From: Haloterrigena salifodinae
GTDB lineage: Archaea > Halobacteriota > Halobacteria > Halobacteriales > Natrialbaceae
Reading direction: 5' to 3'
DNA length: 64,000 nucleotides
Assembly: GCF_003977755.1 (NCBI RefSeq)
Contig: NZ_RQWN01000001.1
Coordinates: 1,673,969-1,737,968 of the forward strand
The notes under the pieces were generated by a model. The model was not told where the DNA came from, searched no databases, and saw nothing but the letters and a program-made list of their open reading frames with translations. Both the position numbers and the translations under genes were made by a program. Below, piece by piece: positions 8,679-17,077 of this stretch (its first letter is position 1; each line of letters opens with the position of its first letter).

Positions 8679-9143
8679 TCGGTCGCTCAGCACCGACGCG
8701 ACGAGAGGGTCCTCCGTCCGCCACGCGAGGACGCCGAGCGACGCCGCCCAGAGCGCCGCCGTCGCCGCGGGGCCGTGAACCGAAACGCCGAGCCCTGTGG
8801 TGTCCGCGAGCGGGAACAGCCAGTCGATCCCCTTCGCCGACAGGGAGTCGATAGCGAGGTGCGAGCCGATCCCCAGTCCGACGGCGATCGCGACCGTCCG
8901 CTCCCGCCGGAGCGCGTACGCGCCGGCGACGACGGCGGCCGCGAACAGCGGCGTGTGCGTGAGTCCGCGGTGAACCAGCGGCCACTCCCACGCCGCGGGG
9001 AACAGGAAGTCCGCGTCCGGGAGGAGACCGAGAACGATGCCGAGTCGCGGGTCTGCGTCGGTAGCCCCTCGAACGAGGGCGTAACCGACGACCGCGTGGG
9101 TGGCGAAGGCAACGGCGAGAAACGCAATCCGCGTCGTGTCCAT
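8619..9143 (-). CDS. DUF457-type membrane-bound metal-dependent hydrolase (second copy)
   Basis: About 174 residues from ATG 9143; a GTG at 9158 is a possible longer start. It has the same family layout as its neighbour: THAVVGYALVRG, GLLPDADFLFP, VHRGLTHTPLF and GSHLAIDSLSAKGIDWLFP give paired His/Asp sites between hydrophobic helices. The end is Ser/Asp/Arg-rich (repeated SDRSDRSDPSD). It converges on and overlaps the previous DUF457 gene, so the two coding tails would form antisense RNA over 8619-8678. The two proteins are clearly different in sequence, which suggests an old duplication or independent arrival. Confidence 0.8.
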   Translation of the reverse strand: MDTTRIAFLAVAFATHAVVGYALVRGATDADPRLGIVLGLLPDADFLFPAAWEWPLVHRGLTHTPLFAAAVVAGAYALRRERTVAIAVGLGIGSHLAIDSLSAKGIDWLFPLADTTGLGVSVHGPAATAALWAASLGVLAWRTEDPLVASVLSDRSADRSDRSDPSDRQTQRRE

Positions 9144-9271
9144 CGGTTCGACAGTCACCCTCCGTTACTACATGCTTTGTGACCGGTGACGCGCTCGAAC
9201 GAACCGCCGTGCCGATCGCGGACCTCCGGGAATCAACAACGCTTACATTCGGGACGGAATAGGATCAGGAT

Positions 9272-9796
9272 ATGGTACCGCTGCAACTCGAGGGGATGCC
9301 GTCCTGGCTCGAGTCGCTGTTCACGTCGGAGTTTGCGTTCGCGGTCTTGTTAGGGATCTGTATCCTCGAGGGGGCGATGATGCTGCGGTTCATGCCGAGC
9401 GAACTGGTCGTCCCGGCCGCGCTGGCGCTGATCGGGTCGTCGATCCCGGAGACGGTCGCGATCGTCGCCATCGCCATCGTCGGGACGACGATCGGTCAGT
9501 TCCTGCTGTTCTGTCTCGTCCGCCGCGCCGGGCGAGAGTACGTCATCCAGAAACGGTGGTTCCCGCTCACGGAGTCGCGACTCGAGCGCTTCGACGGCTG
9601 GTTCGATCGCTGGGGCGGGGTCGCCGTCGCCGGGAGTAATACGATGCTGGTCGTCAGAGGCCTGCTCACGATTCCCGCGGGACTCTCGGAGATGGACGGC
9701 CGGACGTTCGTCGCGCTGTCGGCGCTCGGCTCGCTTTCCTTCCAGTCGATTCTCGCCGCCCTCTACCTGTTCGGCGGCTATCTGCTAGCCCTGTGA
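9272..9796 (+). CDS. DedA/SNARE-associated family membrane protein
   Basis: A 174-residue membrane protein. It has the DedA signature: an acidic re-entrant element ICILEGAMMLRFMPSELVVPAA near the N-terminus, GTTIGQFLLFCLVRRAGREYV, and the arginine/proline loop VVRGLLTIPAGLSEM. DedA proteins are membrane transporters or scramblases for phospholipid or polyprenyl-phosphate carriers, and recycling of the lipid carrier would fit the surrounding glycan genes. That role is inferred from the family and location only. Confidence 0.83.
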   Translation: MVPLQLEGMPSWLESLFTSEFAFAVLLGICILEGAMMLRFMPSELVVPAALALIGSSIPETVAIVAIAIVGTTIGQFLLFCLVRRAGREYVIQKRWFPLTESRLERFDGWFDRWGGVAVAGSNTMLVVRGLLTIPAGLSEMDGRTFVALSALGSLSFQSILAALYLFGGYLLAL

Positions 9797-10029
9797 CGGG
9801 GGCCGGTGCCCGGTGAACGGGCGCGTCGTCGACTGTGCCACACGCTAACGGCTCAGCGCGACCGAGCGATCGGTCGATGCGCCCGCTCGAGACCACCGCC
9901 CGCTGACAGTCCGATACGTCGCGGGTTTTTGGCCAGACGAGTCGACTCGGGTGATATTCTCGTCGCGGATCTGCGATCTGCCTCGTCGGCCGACGAAGGT
10001 TCATACCGTACGTCGTTGCAATCGGTACC
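9797..10029. other. Intergenic stretch without a recognisable gene
   Basis: This 233-base spacer separates the DedA-like gene from the GT39-like gene. Frames here have no family signature. TTCATACC near 10000 is a weak promoter candidate for the GT39-like gene. Confidence 0.4.
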
Positions 10030-11622
10030 ATGTCGCCGTCCCTGCCGATCGAGACGGGCGGTGAGGGAAATCGGGATCGATCACTGGCGGGCGTCCCGGT
10101 CGAACTGTATCCGATCGTCCTCATCGCGGCTGCGCTGCGGCTGTTCCGGCTCGAGTCCGAGAGTTACTGGGTCGACGAAGTCGTCTCGGTGACGATCGTC
10201 ACGTCGAACACGCCGTCCGAACTCCTGGTCAGCGTCCCGGGGAACGATCCCCATCCGCCGCTGTACTATCTCATCCTGTCCGGGTGGACGGCGCTCTTCG
10301 GAACGAGCGAACTGACCGCGCGACTGTTATCGGCCCTCGTCGGCGTCGCGACCGTCGTCGTCCTCTACGGCGTCGGTCGACGGCTGTTCGACAGGGAAGT
10401 CGGGGCGATCGCCGCGGTGCTCGTCGCCGTCTCACCGTTCCACGTCTGGTACTCACAGGAGGTGCGAATGTACAACCTGCTCGCGTTGCTGACCGCGATC
10501 TCGTTCTACTGGTTCGTGCGAATACAGGCGGAGAGATCGACCGACGAGAGCGGCGTTCGGGACGATATCGGGTACGTCGTCTCCACGGTTCTCCTCGGTT
10601 ACACGCACGTCTTCGGGCTGTTCGCGATACTCGCCCAGAACGCGTACGTCTTCTCTCGGCCGCTGGTCCGGACCGTTCCCCGGTCGCGACTGACGCTCCG
10701 CCGCTGGATCGCCCTCGAGGGAATTACCGCGCTGCTCCTCCTCCCGTGGTTGGCGCGGTTGCTCCGCCGAACGGTGGCGGCCAGCGGCGGCGCTGCGGGC
10801 AACGTCTCGTGGATTCCGCTCCCGACTGCCGAGACCGTCAGGGAGACGTTCGCCGCGTACCTCGGCGGATACCTGTTCGAGGAGTCGTACCCGCTTCTCG
10901 TCTCGCTGGTCGTCGCAGGCTGTCTGGTGCTCGCGCTCTCGAGCGGCCGTCACGCGTGGACGGGTGTCGACCGCGATACGGCGAGGGAGACTGAGCGCGG
11001 GACGACGACAGAGGGCGGCCCCGAGAACCCACCGGTAAACGCCGTCTACCTGGTCGTCCTCTGGTTCATCGTCCCGATCCTCGTTCCGATCGTCCTCTCG
11101 CACGTCGTTACGCCGATCTTCGTGGATCGCTACTCGATCGGGGCGTCGCTGGCGTTTTTCCTCCTGACCGCGGTCGGCGTGCGGACGCTCTCTCGCCCGT
11201 CGCTTCGATTCGTCGTCGTCGGGGTGCTCCTCGTGGGCCTCGCGGCTCCCCTCCCGACGTACTATCAGGACGACCAGAAAGAGCAGTGGCGGGCGGCCGC
11301 CGCCGACGTCGAGTCGAGCGTCGACGAGGGCGACGTCGTCCTCGTGAGCAGACCGTTCACCGAGCGGACGTTCGGCTACTACTTCGACGCCGCGGACGTG
11401 CCCACGGTTCGGATCCCGCCCGACGCGTCGACCAACGAAATCCGGGCGGCCGTCGACGGGCACGACGACGTCTGGATCGTGCTCTCGTACACCGATTCGT
11501 CGACGAACCAGCGGATCGTCGACGCCGTGGAGAGCCGCGACGACTACCGCGGCCCGGTCGAGGTGAACCGGTACAACAGCATCGTGGTGGTTCGACTCGA
11601 GCGGACGTCGGACGGCGGCTAG
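10030..11622 (+). CDS. GT39-type polytopic glycosyltransferase (mannosyltransferase-like)
   Basis: A 530-residue protein with about 10-12 hydrophobic helices and a soluble C-terminal domain from about residue 410. The first outer loop contains SYWVDEVVSVTIV, with the Asp-Glu pair expected for GT-C enzymes, then NDPHPPLYYLILSGW, the proline-rich PMT-2/ArnT-like motif; PFHVWYSQEVRMY follows. Such enzymes use a polyprenyl- or dolichyl-phosphate sugar outside the membrane. This fits a pathway where the lipid-phosphate sugar is made by nearby genes. The transferred sugar is not identifiable. The C-terminal soluble domain may bind acceptor. Confidence 0.85.
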   Translation: MSPSLPIETGGEGNRDRSLAGVPVELYPIVLIAAALRLFRLESESYWVDEVVSVTIVTSNTPSELLVSVPGNDPHPPLYYLILSGWTALFGTSELTARLLSALVGVATVVVLYGVGRRLFDREVGAIAAVLVAVSPFHVWYSQEVRMYNLLALLTAISFYWFVRIQAERSTDESGVRDDIGYVVSTVLLGYTHVFGLFAILAQNAYVFSRPLVRTVPRSRLTLRRWIALEGITALLLLPWLARLLRRTVAASGGAAGNVSWIPLPTAETVRETFAAYLGGYLFEESYPLLVSLVVAGCLVLALSSGRHAWTGVDRDTARETERGTTTEGGPENPPVNAVYLVVLWFIVPILVPIVLSHVVTPIFVDRYSIGASLAFFLLTAVGVRTLSRPSLRFVVVGVLLVGLAAPLPTYYQDDQKEQWRAAAADVESSVDEGDVVLVSRPFTERTFGYYFDAADVPTVRIPPDASTNEIRAAVDGHDDVWIVLSYTDSSTNQRIVDAVESRDDYRGPVEVNRYNSIVVVRLERTSDGG

Positions 11623-11751
11623 ACTCGCCGACGACGGCTGCCTCGTCGGTCACACCCGCTCGAGTCCGAGCGCGTCGAACCCTATAGTAGCCACTGACAG
11701 TCACTGCACACCCAATCGCAAGACGGCTTCGCGATCAGTGTGTACTTCGTT

Positions 11752-13119
11752 TCAGTGGCTACGATAGCCGCTATCGATTCGACGCGGCCACCCGTCGCAC
11801 TGTCGCCTGTCCAGTCGGTCGTCGGTCATCGCGATCCACCGCACCTCGTTCCAACTCAGCCGATAGTGACAGGTCTCCGGTTTGATCTGCTCCCAATAGA
11901 TCGTCTGCATCGACGGAACGTCGGCATCGTCGGGCGTTATCGGCAGGGACTCACTCTCCGGCTCAGCCACCGCTTGGCGCGTCTGGAGCGTCGACTGCGA
12001 GGTCGGTGAGCCAAAGTGCCAGGCGAGTCCCGAGAGAACGAGCAGCGCGATCACCGCGACGACGGCGACCGCCGTCCACCGGCGGATGGAACGGGACGCG
12101 TCGTCACTGCGGCGATCCGTCGGCACCGATCCACCGGCGGTCACGCGTTCTACCGCGACGGCGACGCCGAGCGCGACGAAGGCGAGCCAGAGAAACGCGT
12201 CTGTCGAGCCGTCGAGATCGACGAACAGCACCTGGGCGGCGAGTAACAGGCCGCCCGCGGGAATCCACCACCGCTCCCGGACGTCACGGATTCCGGCGTA
12301 TGCCCAGCCGTAGAGCGCGACCGGGAGGAGCAGCGACCCGTAGCCGAACACCAGCAGTATCGTGTAAACGCGCTCGGCCACGGTGTACGACGATCCGGCG
12401 GTCAGCGTCGCGACGACCGTCTGGACGAACAGGGGAACGAGCGCGCCTGCGGCCGCGAACGCGAGGACGACGAGACCGGTCACGACGCCGCCGCCCGCGA
12501 CGGCTGAGAGCGCGCCCCGCCGCCCGGATCGCTGGGACGCCATCCCGACGATCAGCAGCGCGAAGACGCCCCCTAATTGCCAGGATCCGGCGCTCAGCGC
12601 CGCGATCGCCCCCGAGAGGAACGGTCGGTCGCGGAGAGCCAGCGCGAGCGCGAGGACGCCGAAGAACAGCGCGTAGAACTGCGCCCGGACGCCCTCGGGC
12701 GAGAGGAGGAAGAGTTCGGGCACGACGAGCATCGTCAGGCCGGCGGCGACCGCCGCTGCGTCCGTTTCAGTCACGAGGTACGCCACCCACCCCACGAGCA
12801 GGACGCTCACGGCCGCGACGAGCACCGTGAGCGTCGTTCCGAGGGCGTGCAACACGAGCATATCTCCGCCGGAGAGGGCAGCGAGCACGGCCGTGATTCC
12901 GAACGGGACCGGCGGGTTCACGTCCCAGACGTCGACGTACGGAACGCCGCCCTCGAGGACGTACCAGCCCGTGTGCTGGAAGAACGCGGGGTCCGTCGCG
13001 AGCGCCGGCCAGGCGACGAGCAGGTGCCTACCGAGGCCGGCGGCGAAGCAAACGGCGACGATCGGCCCGAGGACGACGAGCCAGTCGATACGATCCCGGA
13101 GACGTGGCTGTGGGACCAT
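11752..13119 (-). CDS. Polytopic membrane glycosyltransferase-like protein (Dol-P-sugar-dependent type)
   Basis: From ATG 13119 the protein has 455 residues; an upstream extension in the same frame to 13254 is a shadow of the epimerase gene. It opens DRIDWLVVLGPIVAVCF and has a first loop HTGWYVLEGGVPYVDVWDVNPPVPFG, with the acidic-proline pattern of GT-C enzymes, then about nine more hydrophobic helices and a short extracytoplasmic C-terminus. Haloarchaeal homologues are often called DolP-mannose mannosyltransferases; the specificity is not demonstrated. One base separates it from the stop of the epimerase gene, so they are one operon. Confidence 0.8.
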   Translation of the reverse strand: MVPQPRLRDRIDWLVVLGPIVAVCFAAGLGRHLLVAWPALATDPAFFQHTGWYVLEGGVPYVDVWDVNPPVPFGITAVLAALSGGDMLVLHALGTTLTVLVAAVSVLLVGWVAYLVTETDAAAVAAGLTMLVVPELFLLSPEGVRAQFYALFFGVLALALALRDRPFLSGAIAALSAGSWQLGGVFALLIVGMASQRSGRRGALSAVAGGGVVTGLVVLAFAAAGALVPLFVQTVVATLTAGSSYTVAERVYTILLVFGYGSLLLPVALYGWAYAGIRDVRERWWIPAGGLLLAAQVLFVDLDGSTDAFLWLAFVALGVAVAVERVTAGGSVPTDRRSDDASRSIRRWTAVAVVAVIALLVLSGLAWHFGSPTSQSTLQTRQAVAEPESESLPITPDDADVPSMQTIYWEQIKPETCHYRLSWNEVRWIAMTDDRLDRRQCDGWPRRIDSGYRSH

Positions 13120-13120
13120 C

Positions 13121-14212
13121 TCAGATCCGCTGCGAGACCTTCTTCGCAACGGCGAGGGCGCCCTGGTCCCACGCGACGCGGTGGTCGAGGCCGGTCTCGT
13201 CGGCATCCTCGTCGGCCTCGTAGTTCTCGAGGTACCACTCGTAGGTGTCCACAAGCGCCTCCCGGTTGGAGTACTCGGGCTCCCAGCCTAGACCCTTCAG
13301 CTTCTCGACGGAGACGTAGGAGTCCTCGTGGGCCGTCTCGTAGACCCACGGATACAGCGGGGAGAGGTTCAGTTCGTCCAGCACGCGGAGGACTGCAACC
13401 GTGAGGAAGGCGGGCGTTCCGATGGTTCGTTTGCCCGTCCCCGCGTAGTCAATGGGGGCCTGGAAGTCCTCCTTCATCGTACCGAACTCGTCGGTACCGA
13501 CGTTGAACGTGTCGTTCACCGATTCCTCGTCCTCGGTGAGCAGCAGTTCGATGGCGGTGACGAGGTCGCGGACGTGCAGCAACTGGTAGCGGTTGTCCCC
13601 CCAGCCGACGAGCGGGACGTTCGCGCCGTCTTCGATCCAGTCGAACAGCACCTGAAACACGCCGAGTCGCTGCGGACCGACGAACGTCTTCGGGCGAACG
13701 ATCGGGACACACATCCCCATACGGCGGAAGTCCTGGCAGACCTTCTCGGCCTCGATCTTGGCCTCGCCGTAGGCGCCGACCCCGTCTAGCGGCGACTCCT
13801 CGGTGATGGGATGCGTGTCGTGGGTCCCGTACACCGCCGTCGAGGAGACGTAACAGACCCGCTCGACGCCGCAGTCGTTCGCCGCCCAGAGCACGTTTCG
13901 CGTCCCGTCGATCGTCGTCTCTCTGATGCGGTCGTCGTCCCACAGCGGGAGCGCGGCCGCCGTGTGCACCACCGCGGTGGCACCGCTCTCCTCGAGCGCG
14001 TCGGCGACGGACGCCTCGCTTCGAACGTCCCCCTCGATGAACTCGATCCCGTCCGTGTCGTCGTCCGGCTCGAACGGCTTGAGATCGAACGCGGTGACGT
14101 CCCACCCCTGATCGCGGAAGTACTGACACGTGTGCAGGCCGAGGAATCCGGTCCCTCCAGTGACGAGAAGCGAGCCGCTCGAGTCGTCGTCCGCGCGCTC
14201 ACTATCGCTCAT
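13121..14212 (-). CDS. NAD(P)-dependent epimerase/dehydratase (extended SDR)
   Basis: From ATG 14212 the protein has 363 residues; the longer frame to 14305 lacks homologous sequence. LLVTGGTGFLGLHTCQ is the Rossmann GxxGxxG loop, and YGEAKIEAEK carries the YxxxK active site with SSTAVYG supplying the Ser. Residues after 180 form the sugar-binding lobe. Extended SDRs of this type epimerise, reduce or dehydrate nucleotide or lipid-linked sugars. It heads an operon with the membrane glycosyltransferase and is divergent from the UbiA-like gene, sharing a 170-base upstream region. The exact sugar cannot be read from the sequence. Confidence 0.86.
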   Translation of the reverse strand: MSDSERADDDSSGSLLVTGGTGFLGLHTCQYFRDQGWDVTAFDLKPFEPDDDTDGIEFIEGDVRSEASVADALEESGATAVVHTAAALPLWDDDRIRETTIDGTRNVLWAANDCGVERVCYVSSTAVYGTHDTHPITEESPLDGVGAYGEAKIEAEKVCQDFRRMGMCVPIVRPKTFVGPQRLGVFQVLFDWIEDGANVPLVGWGDNRYQLLHVRDLVTAIELLLTEDEESVNDTFNVGTDEFGTMKEDFQAPIDYAGTGKRTIGTPAFLTVAVLRVLDELNLSPLYPWVYETAHEDSYVSVEKLKGLGWEPEYSNREALVDTYEWYLENYEADEDADETGLDHRVAWDQGALAVAKKVSQRI

Positions 14213-14349
14213 CGTGATATCACGCTGAACGTCGATACGCCGAGTCAATAGTGTACCGGGGTGTATCGAATCCGTACAGTCTCGAGTCGATTGAAATCGA
14301 GACATCCAGCGCGTGATACATTCTGTGAGGGAGTCACAGGCAAGCCGGT

Positions 14350-14358
14350 CCTTTTTGC
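14350..14358 (+). promoter_or_regulatory. TATA-like box for the UbiA-family gene
   Basis: CCTTTTTGC is centred about 29 bases upstream of ATG 14383. It favours that start over the GTG at 14365, which would be too close to the box. Confidence 0.5.
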
Positions 14359-14382
14359 CATCATGTGAAGTCGAGGAGACAG

Positions 14383-15297
14383 ATGGCCCGCGCCTATACC
14401 GACCGGCGTCGGTTCGTGGGGACCGTCTCCGGGCTGGTAAAGGAGACGCGTCCCTGGCAGTGGTACAAGCAGGGCATCCTGCTTCTGGGGCTCGTCTTCT
14501 CCAAGAGCCTGTTCGATCCGGTCGCCGTCACGAACGTCGTCCTCGGAATCGTCGCCTTCTGTGCCGTCGCGGGCGCGACGTACATCGGCAACGATATCCT
14601 CGACGTCGAGGAGGACCGCAACCACCCGCGGAAGAAACACCGACCGATCGCCAGCGGGCAGGTTCCGATCCCCGTGGCAGTGACGTTCGCGGTCCTGCTG
14701 TTCGTCGGCGGGCTCGGCCTCTCCTGGCACCTCGGCCCGCTGTTCCTCCTCGTCGTCAGCGCGTATCTCGCACAGAACGCGCTCTACTCCGCGGTTCTGA
14801 AGGAGGTCGTCATCGTCGACGTGATGGTCATCGCCATCGGGTTCGTCCTGCGAGCCGTCGCCGGCGTCGTCGCCATCGACGTCTACCTGAGCCCCTGGCT
14901 CGTCGTCTGTACGTTCCTCGGAGCGCTGATGCTCGCGCTCGGCAAACGCCGCCACGAGATGATCGTCAGCGACGATCCGGCCGCGTCGCGCGCGACCCTC
15001 GCGGAGTACACCGAGGAGACGCTCGACCAGTTTCTCGTCGCCGTGCTGGCCGCGCTGGTCGTCTCCTACTCGCTCTACACGTTCTTCCGCGGCGGGCTGT
15101 GGATGATGACCACGCTCCCGTTCGCCTTCTTCGCGGCGTTCCGCTACCACCTCCTCGCCCACACGCGGAATCTGGGCGGCGACCCGAAGTTCCTCTTCGG
15201 CGACCCCCCGTTTTTCGTCAACCTCGTCCTCTGGGGGCTCCTCGTCGTCGCGGTCCTTTACGAGGTTCCGCCACGACTCCTCGAGGTGATCGCGTGA
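14383..15297 (+). CDS. UbiA-family prenyltransferase, decaprenyl-phosphate phosphoribosyltransferase-like
   Basis: From ATG 14383 the protein has 304 residues and about nine membrane helices. The first Asp-rich motif, N70-D71 through D78, runs on as HPRKKHRPIASG (81-92), and a later LGKRRHEM (from about 186) follows. Acidic NDxxDxexD, HPxKxxRPIA and GKRxxE are the motifs I recall for decaprenyl-phosphate 5-phosphoribosyltransferase (mycobacterial Rv3806c type), rather than for quinone or ether-lipid UbiA enzymes. It would transfer 5-phosphoribose from PRPP to a polyprenyl phosphate on the cytoplasmic side. It leads an operon with a PHP phosphoesterase and a UPF0104 protein. Confidence in the family is high, in the substrate moderate. 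Confidence 0.82.
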   Translation: MARAYTDRRRFVGTVSGLVKETRPWQWYKQGILLLGLVFSKSLFDPVAVTNVVLGIVAFCAVAGATYIGNDILDVEEDRNHPRKKHRPIASGQVPIPVAVTFAVLLFVGGLGLSWHLGPLFLLVVSAYLAQNALYSAVLKEVVIVDVMVIAIGFVLRAVAGVVAIDVYLSPWLVVCTFLGALMLALGKRRHEMIVSDDPAASRATLAEYTEETLDQFLVAVLAALVVSYSLYTFFRGGLWMMTTLPFAFFAAFRYHLLAHTRNLGGDPKFLFGDPPFFVNLVLWGLLVVAVLYEVPPRLLEVIA

Positions 15298-15328
15298 CCG
15301 TCTCACCCCGCTCCGAATCGATCCCGCC

Positions 15329-16009
15329 ATGACACGACGATACGATCTCCAGGTGCACACGGACGCCTCGCCCTGCTCGAGCACACCTCCCGAGCGCGTG
15401 GCCGAAGCGGCGGCCGAGGCCGGTCTCGACGGCATCGCAGTCACCGACCACGATACGCTCGCCAACGTCGACGCCGTTCGAGACGCCGCGCCGGACGGTC
15501 TCGAGGTGATCGCCGGCGTCGAAGTGACGACCACCGAGGGCCACCTGCTGGCCCTCAACGTGACGGAGGCGCCGCCTCGAGTCGATCCGCTGACGGTGAT
15601 CGACCGCGTCCACGAGCAGGGCGGCGTCGCCGTCCTCTCGCATCCGTTCGACGCGCTGCGACAGTGCTACGAGACGGACCTCGAGGCCCTCGCCGACGCC
15701 GTCGACGGGGTCGAAGCGGTGAACTCCCGCTGCGTTCGACGCCGGTTCAACGAGCGCGCGGCCTCGTTCGCGGCCGCCCGCGACCTGCCGGCGACCGGCG
15801 GCAGCGACGCTCACTTCCCGATGGAAATCGGCCGCGCGTACACCCGGGTCGAGGGCGCCGGAGCGCTCGCGGACGCAGTGCGCGAGGGGCGCGTTCGGCC
15901 GCGCGGTCGCGGACGATACTTCTCGGGGCACGTCGCGACGAAACTCCACCAGTTCCGCACCGCCTCCGGTCGCGCCGTGAGGGCCCTCACGTCGGGGCGA
16001 TTCCCATGA
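15329..16009 (+). CDS. PHP-domain phosphoesterase
   Basis: A 226-residue protein with a full set of PHP metal motifs: LQVHTDASPCS (near residue 8), VTDHDT (near 37), GVEVTTTEGHLLAL (near 62), SHPFDA (near 100) and GGSDAHF (near 150). PHP proteins are metal-dependent phosphoesterases; relatives include histidinol phosphatase, RNase AM and 3',5'-nucleoside bisphosphatases. It lies 31 bases after the UbiA-like gene and overlaps the next gene by ATGA, so it probably shares their pathway. A plausible job is removal of a sugar phosphate, but a nucleotide substrate is equally possible from sequence. Confidence 0.85.
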   Translation: MTRRYDLQVHTDASPCSSTPPERVAEAAAEAGLDGIAVTDHDTLANVDAVRDAAPDGLEVIAGVEVTTTEGHLLALNVTEAPPRVDPLTVIDRVHEQGGVAVLSHPFDALRQCYETDLEALADAVDGVEAVNSRCVRRRFNERAASFAAARDLPATGGSDAHFPMEIGRAYTRVEGAGALADAVREGRVRPRGRGRYFSGHVATKLHQFRTASGRAVRALTSGRFP

Positions 16010-16989
16010 CGACGAGCGGCGAGGCCGAGGGGGTCGGTGCGACCGTCGTCGACCGCTGCCGGCGGGCCGTCCGCGAGCACGGCGTCTGGCTGACGGCGCT
16101 GCTCTCGGTCGTCGTCTTCCTCGGCCTCGCCGCCTATGCGGACGTCGGCGACGTGACGAACGCCCTCGCCACCCTGCGCTGGCGGACGTTCGCGACCGTC
16201 ATCGGCCTGACGACGGTCGGCTACGGCTTCCGCTTCGCCAAGTGGCACTACTACCTCCGGCGTCTCGAGGTGGACGTCCCGCTCGAGGCGAGCGCCATCA
16301 CCTTCTTTAGCGGCCTGATGATGGTCGTCACGCCGGGGAAGGCCGGCGAGGTCTGGAAGGCGTGGTTCCTCCGGGACAAGCGCGGCGTGCCGGCGAGCGA
16401 GACCACCTCCGTCGTCGGCGCCGAGCGCGTCACTGACCTCGTCGCGCTGAGCGCGATGGCTGCGCTCGGCCTGCTGGTCTACAGCCGGTCATCGCTTCCC
16501 ATCGTCATTGTCCTCGGCGCCATCGGAGTCGGGATCGGCCTGCTCCAGTGGCGGCGGGCCTGTCTGGCGATCCTCGGCCGACTCGAGTCGCTTCCGGTCG
16601 TCGGCGAGCACGCGACCGAACTCGAGCGGTTCTACGAGAGCGCGTACCGGCTGTTCCAGATCCGACCGCTTGTCGTCGCGACGCTGCTCAGTCTCGCGGC
16701 GTGGGGGTTAGAGGGCCTCGCGCTCTGGCTGGTCCTCGAAGGATTCGGCGTCGAAGCCACCGTCGTCATCGGCCTATTCGTCTTCGGACTCGGGTCGGTC
16801 GTCGGCGCGGTGTCGATGCTCCCCGGCGGACTCGCCGCGGCGGAGGCGTCGATGGTCGGCGTGCTGGTCACGTTCGGCTACCCCGAAGCCGTCGCGGCCG
16901 CCGCCACGGTCGTGATCCGCGTGGGGACGCTGTGGTACGCCGCGGCGCTCGGCACGACCGTGTTTCTCGCGTACAAGGCGACTCGCTGA
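16006..16989 (+). CDS. UPF0104 flippase-like membrane protein (second copy)
   Basis: ATG 16006 overlaps the PHP stop codon (ATGA), giving 327 residues. The protein has about eight hydrophobic helices with the family motifs FFSGLMMVVTPGKAGEVWKAWF near residue 100 and SMLPGGLAAAEASM near residue 270. It belongs to the same family as the protein at 7096-8115 but to a different subgroup (TPGKAGE rather than TPFGQAGGE). Translational coupling with PHP and UbiA suggests it works on the lipid-linked product of those enzymes. Flippase activity is inferred from the family. Confidence 0.85.
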   Translation: MTTSGEAEGVGATVVDRCRRAVREHGVWLTALLSVVVFLGLAAYADVGDVTNALATLRWRTFATVIGLTTVGYGFRFAKWHYYLRRLEVDVPLEASAITFFSGLMMVVTPGKAGEVWKAWFLRDKRGVPASETTSVVGAERVTDLVALSAMAALGLLVYSRSSLPIVIVLGAIGVGIGLLQWRRACLAILGRLESLPVVGEHATELERFYESAYRLFQIRPLVVATLLSLAAWGLEGLALWLVLEGFGVEATVVIGLFVFGLGSVVGAVSMLPGGLAAAEASMVGVLVTFGYPEAVAAAATVVIRVGTLWYAAALGTTVFLAYKATR

Positions 16990-17077
16990 ACGGTCGACGG
17001 CCGGCCGCTCACTCCGCAGCGAGTCGTTCACGGGCTTCGATACCGATAGCGGTGGTAAAATCGAGGGCCGGCTGGGA

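Noticed and set aside
5242-11706. GACAGTCACTG present at 5242 and 11696
   Set aside because: An 11-base match is expected many times by chance in 64 kb, and the two sites lie in different contexts.
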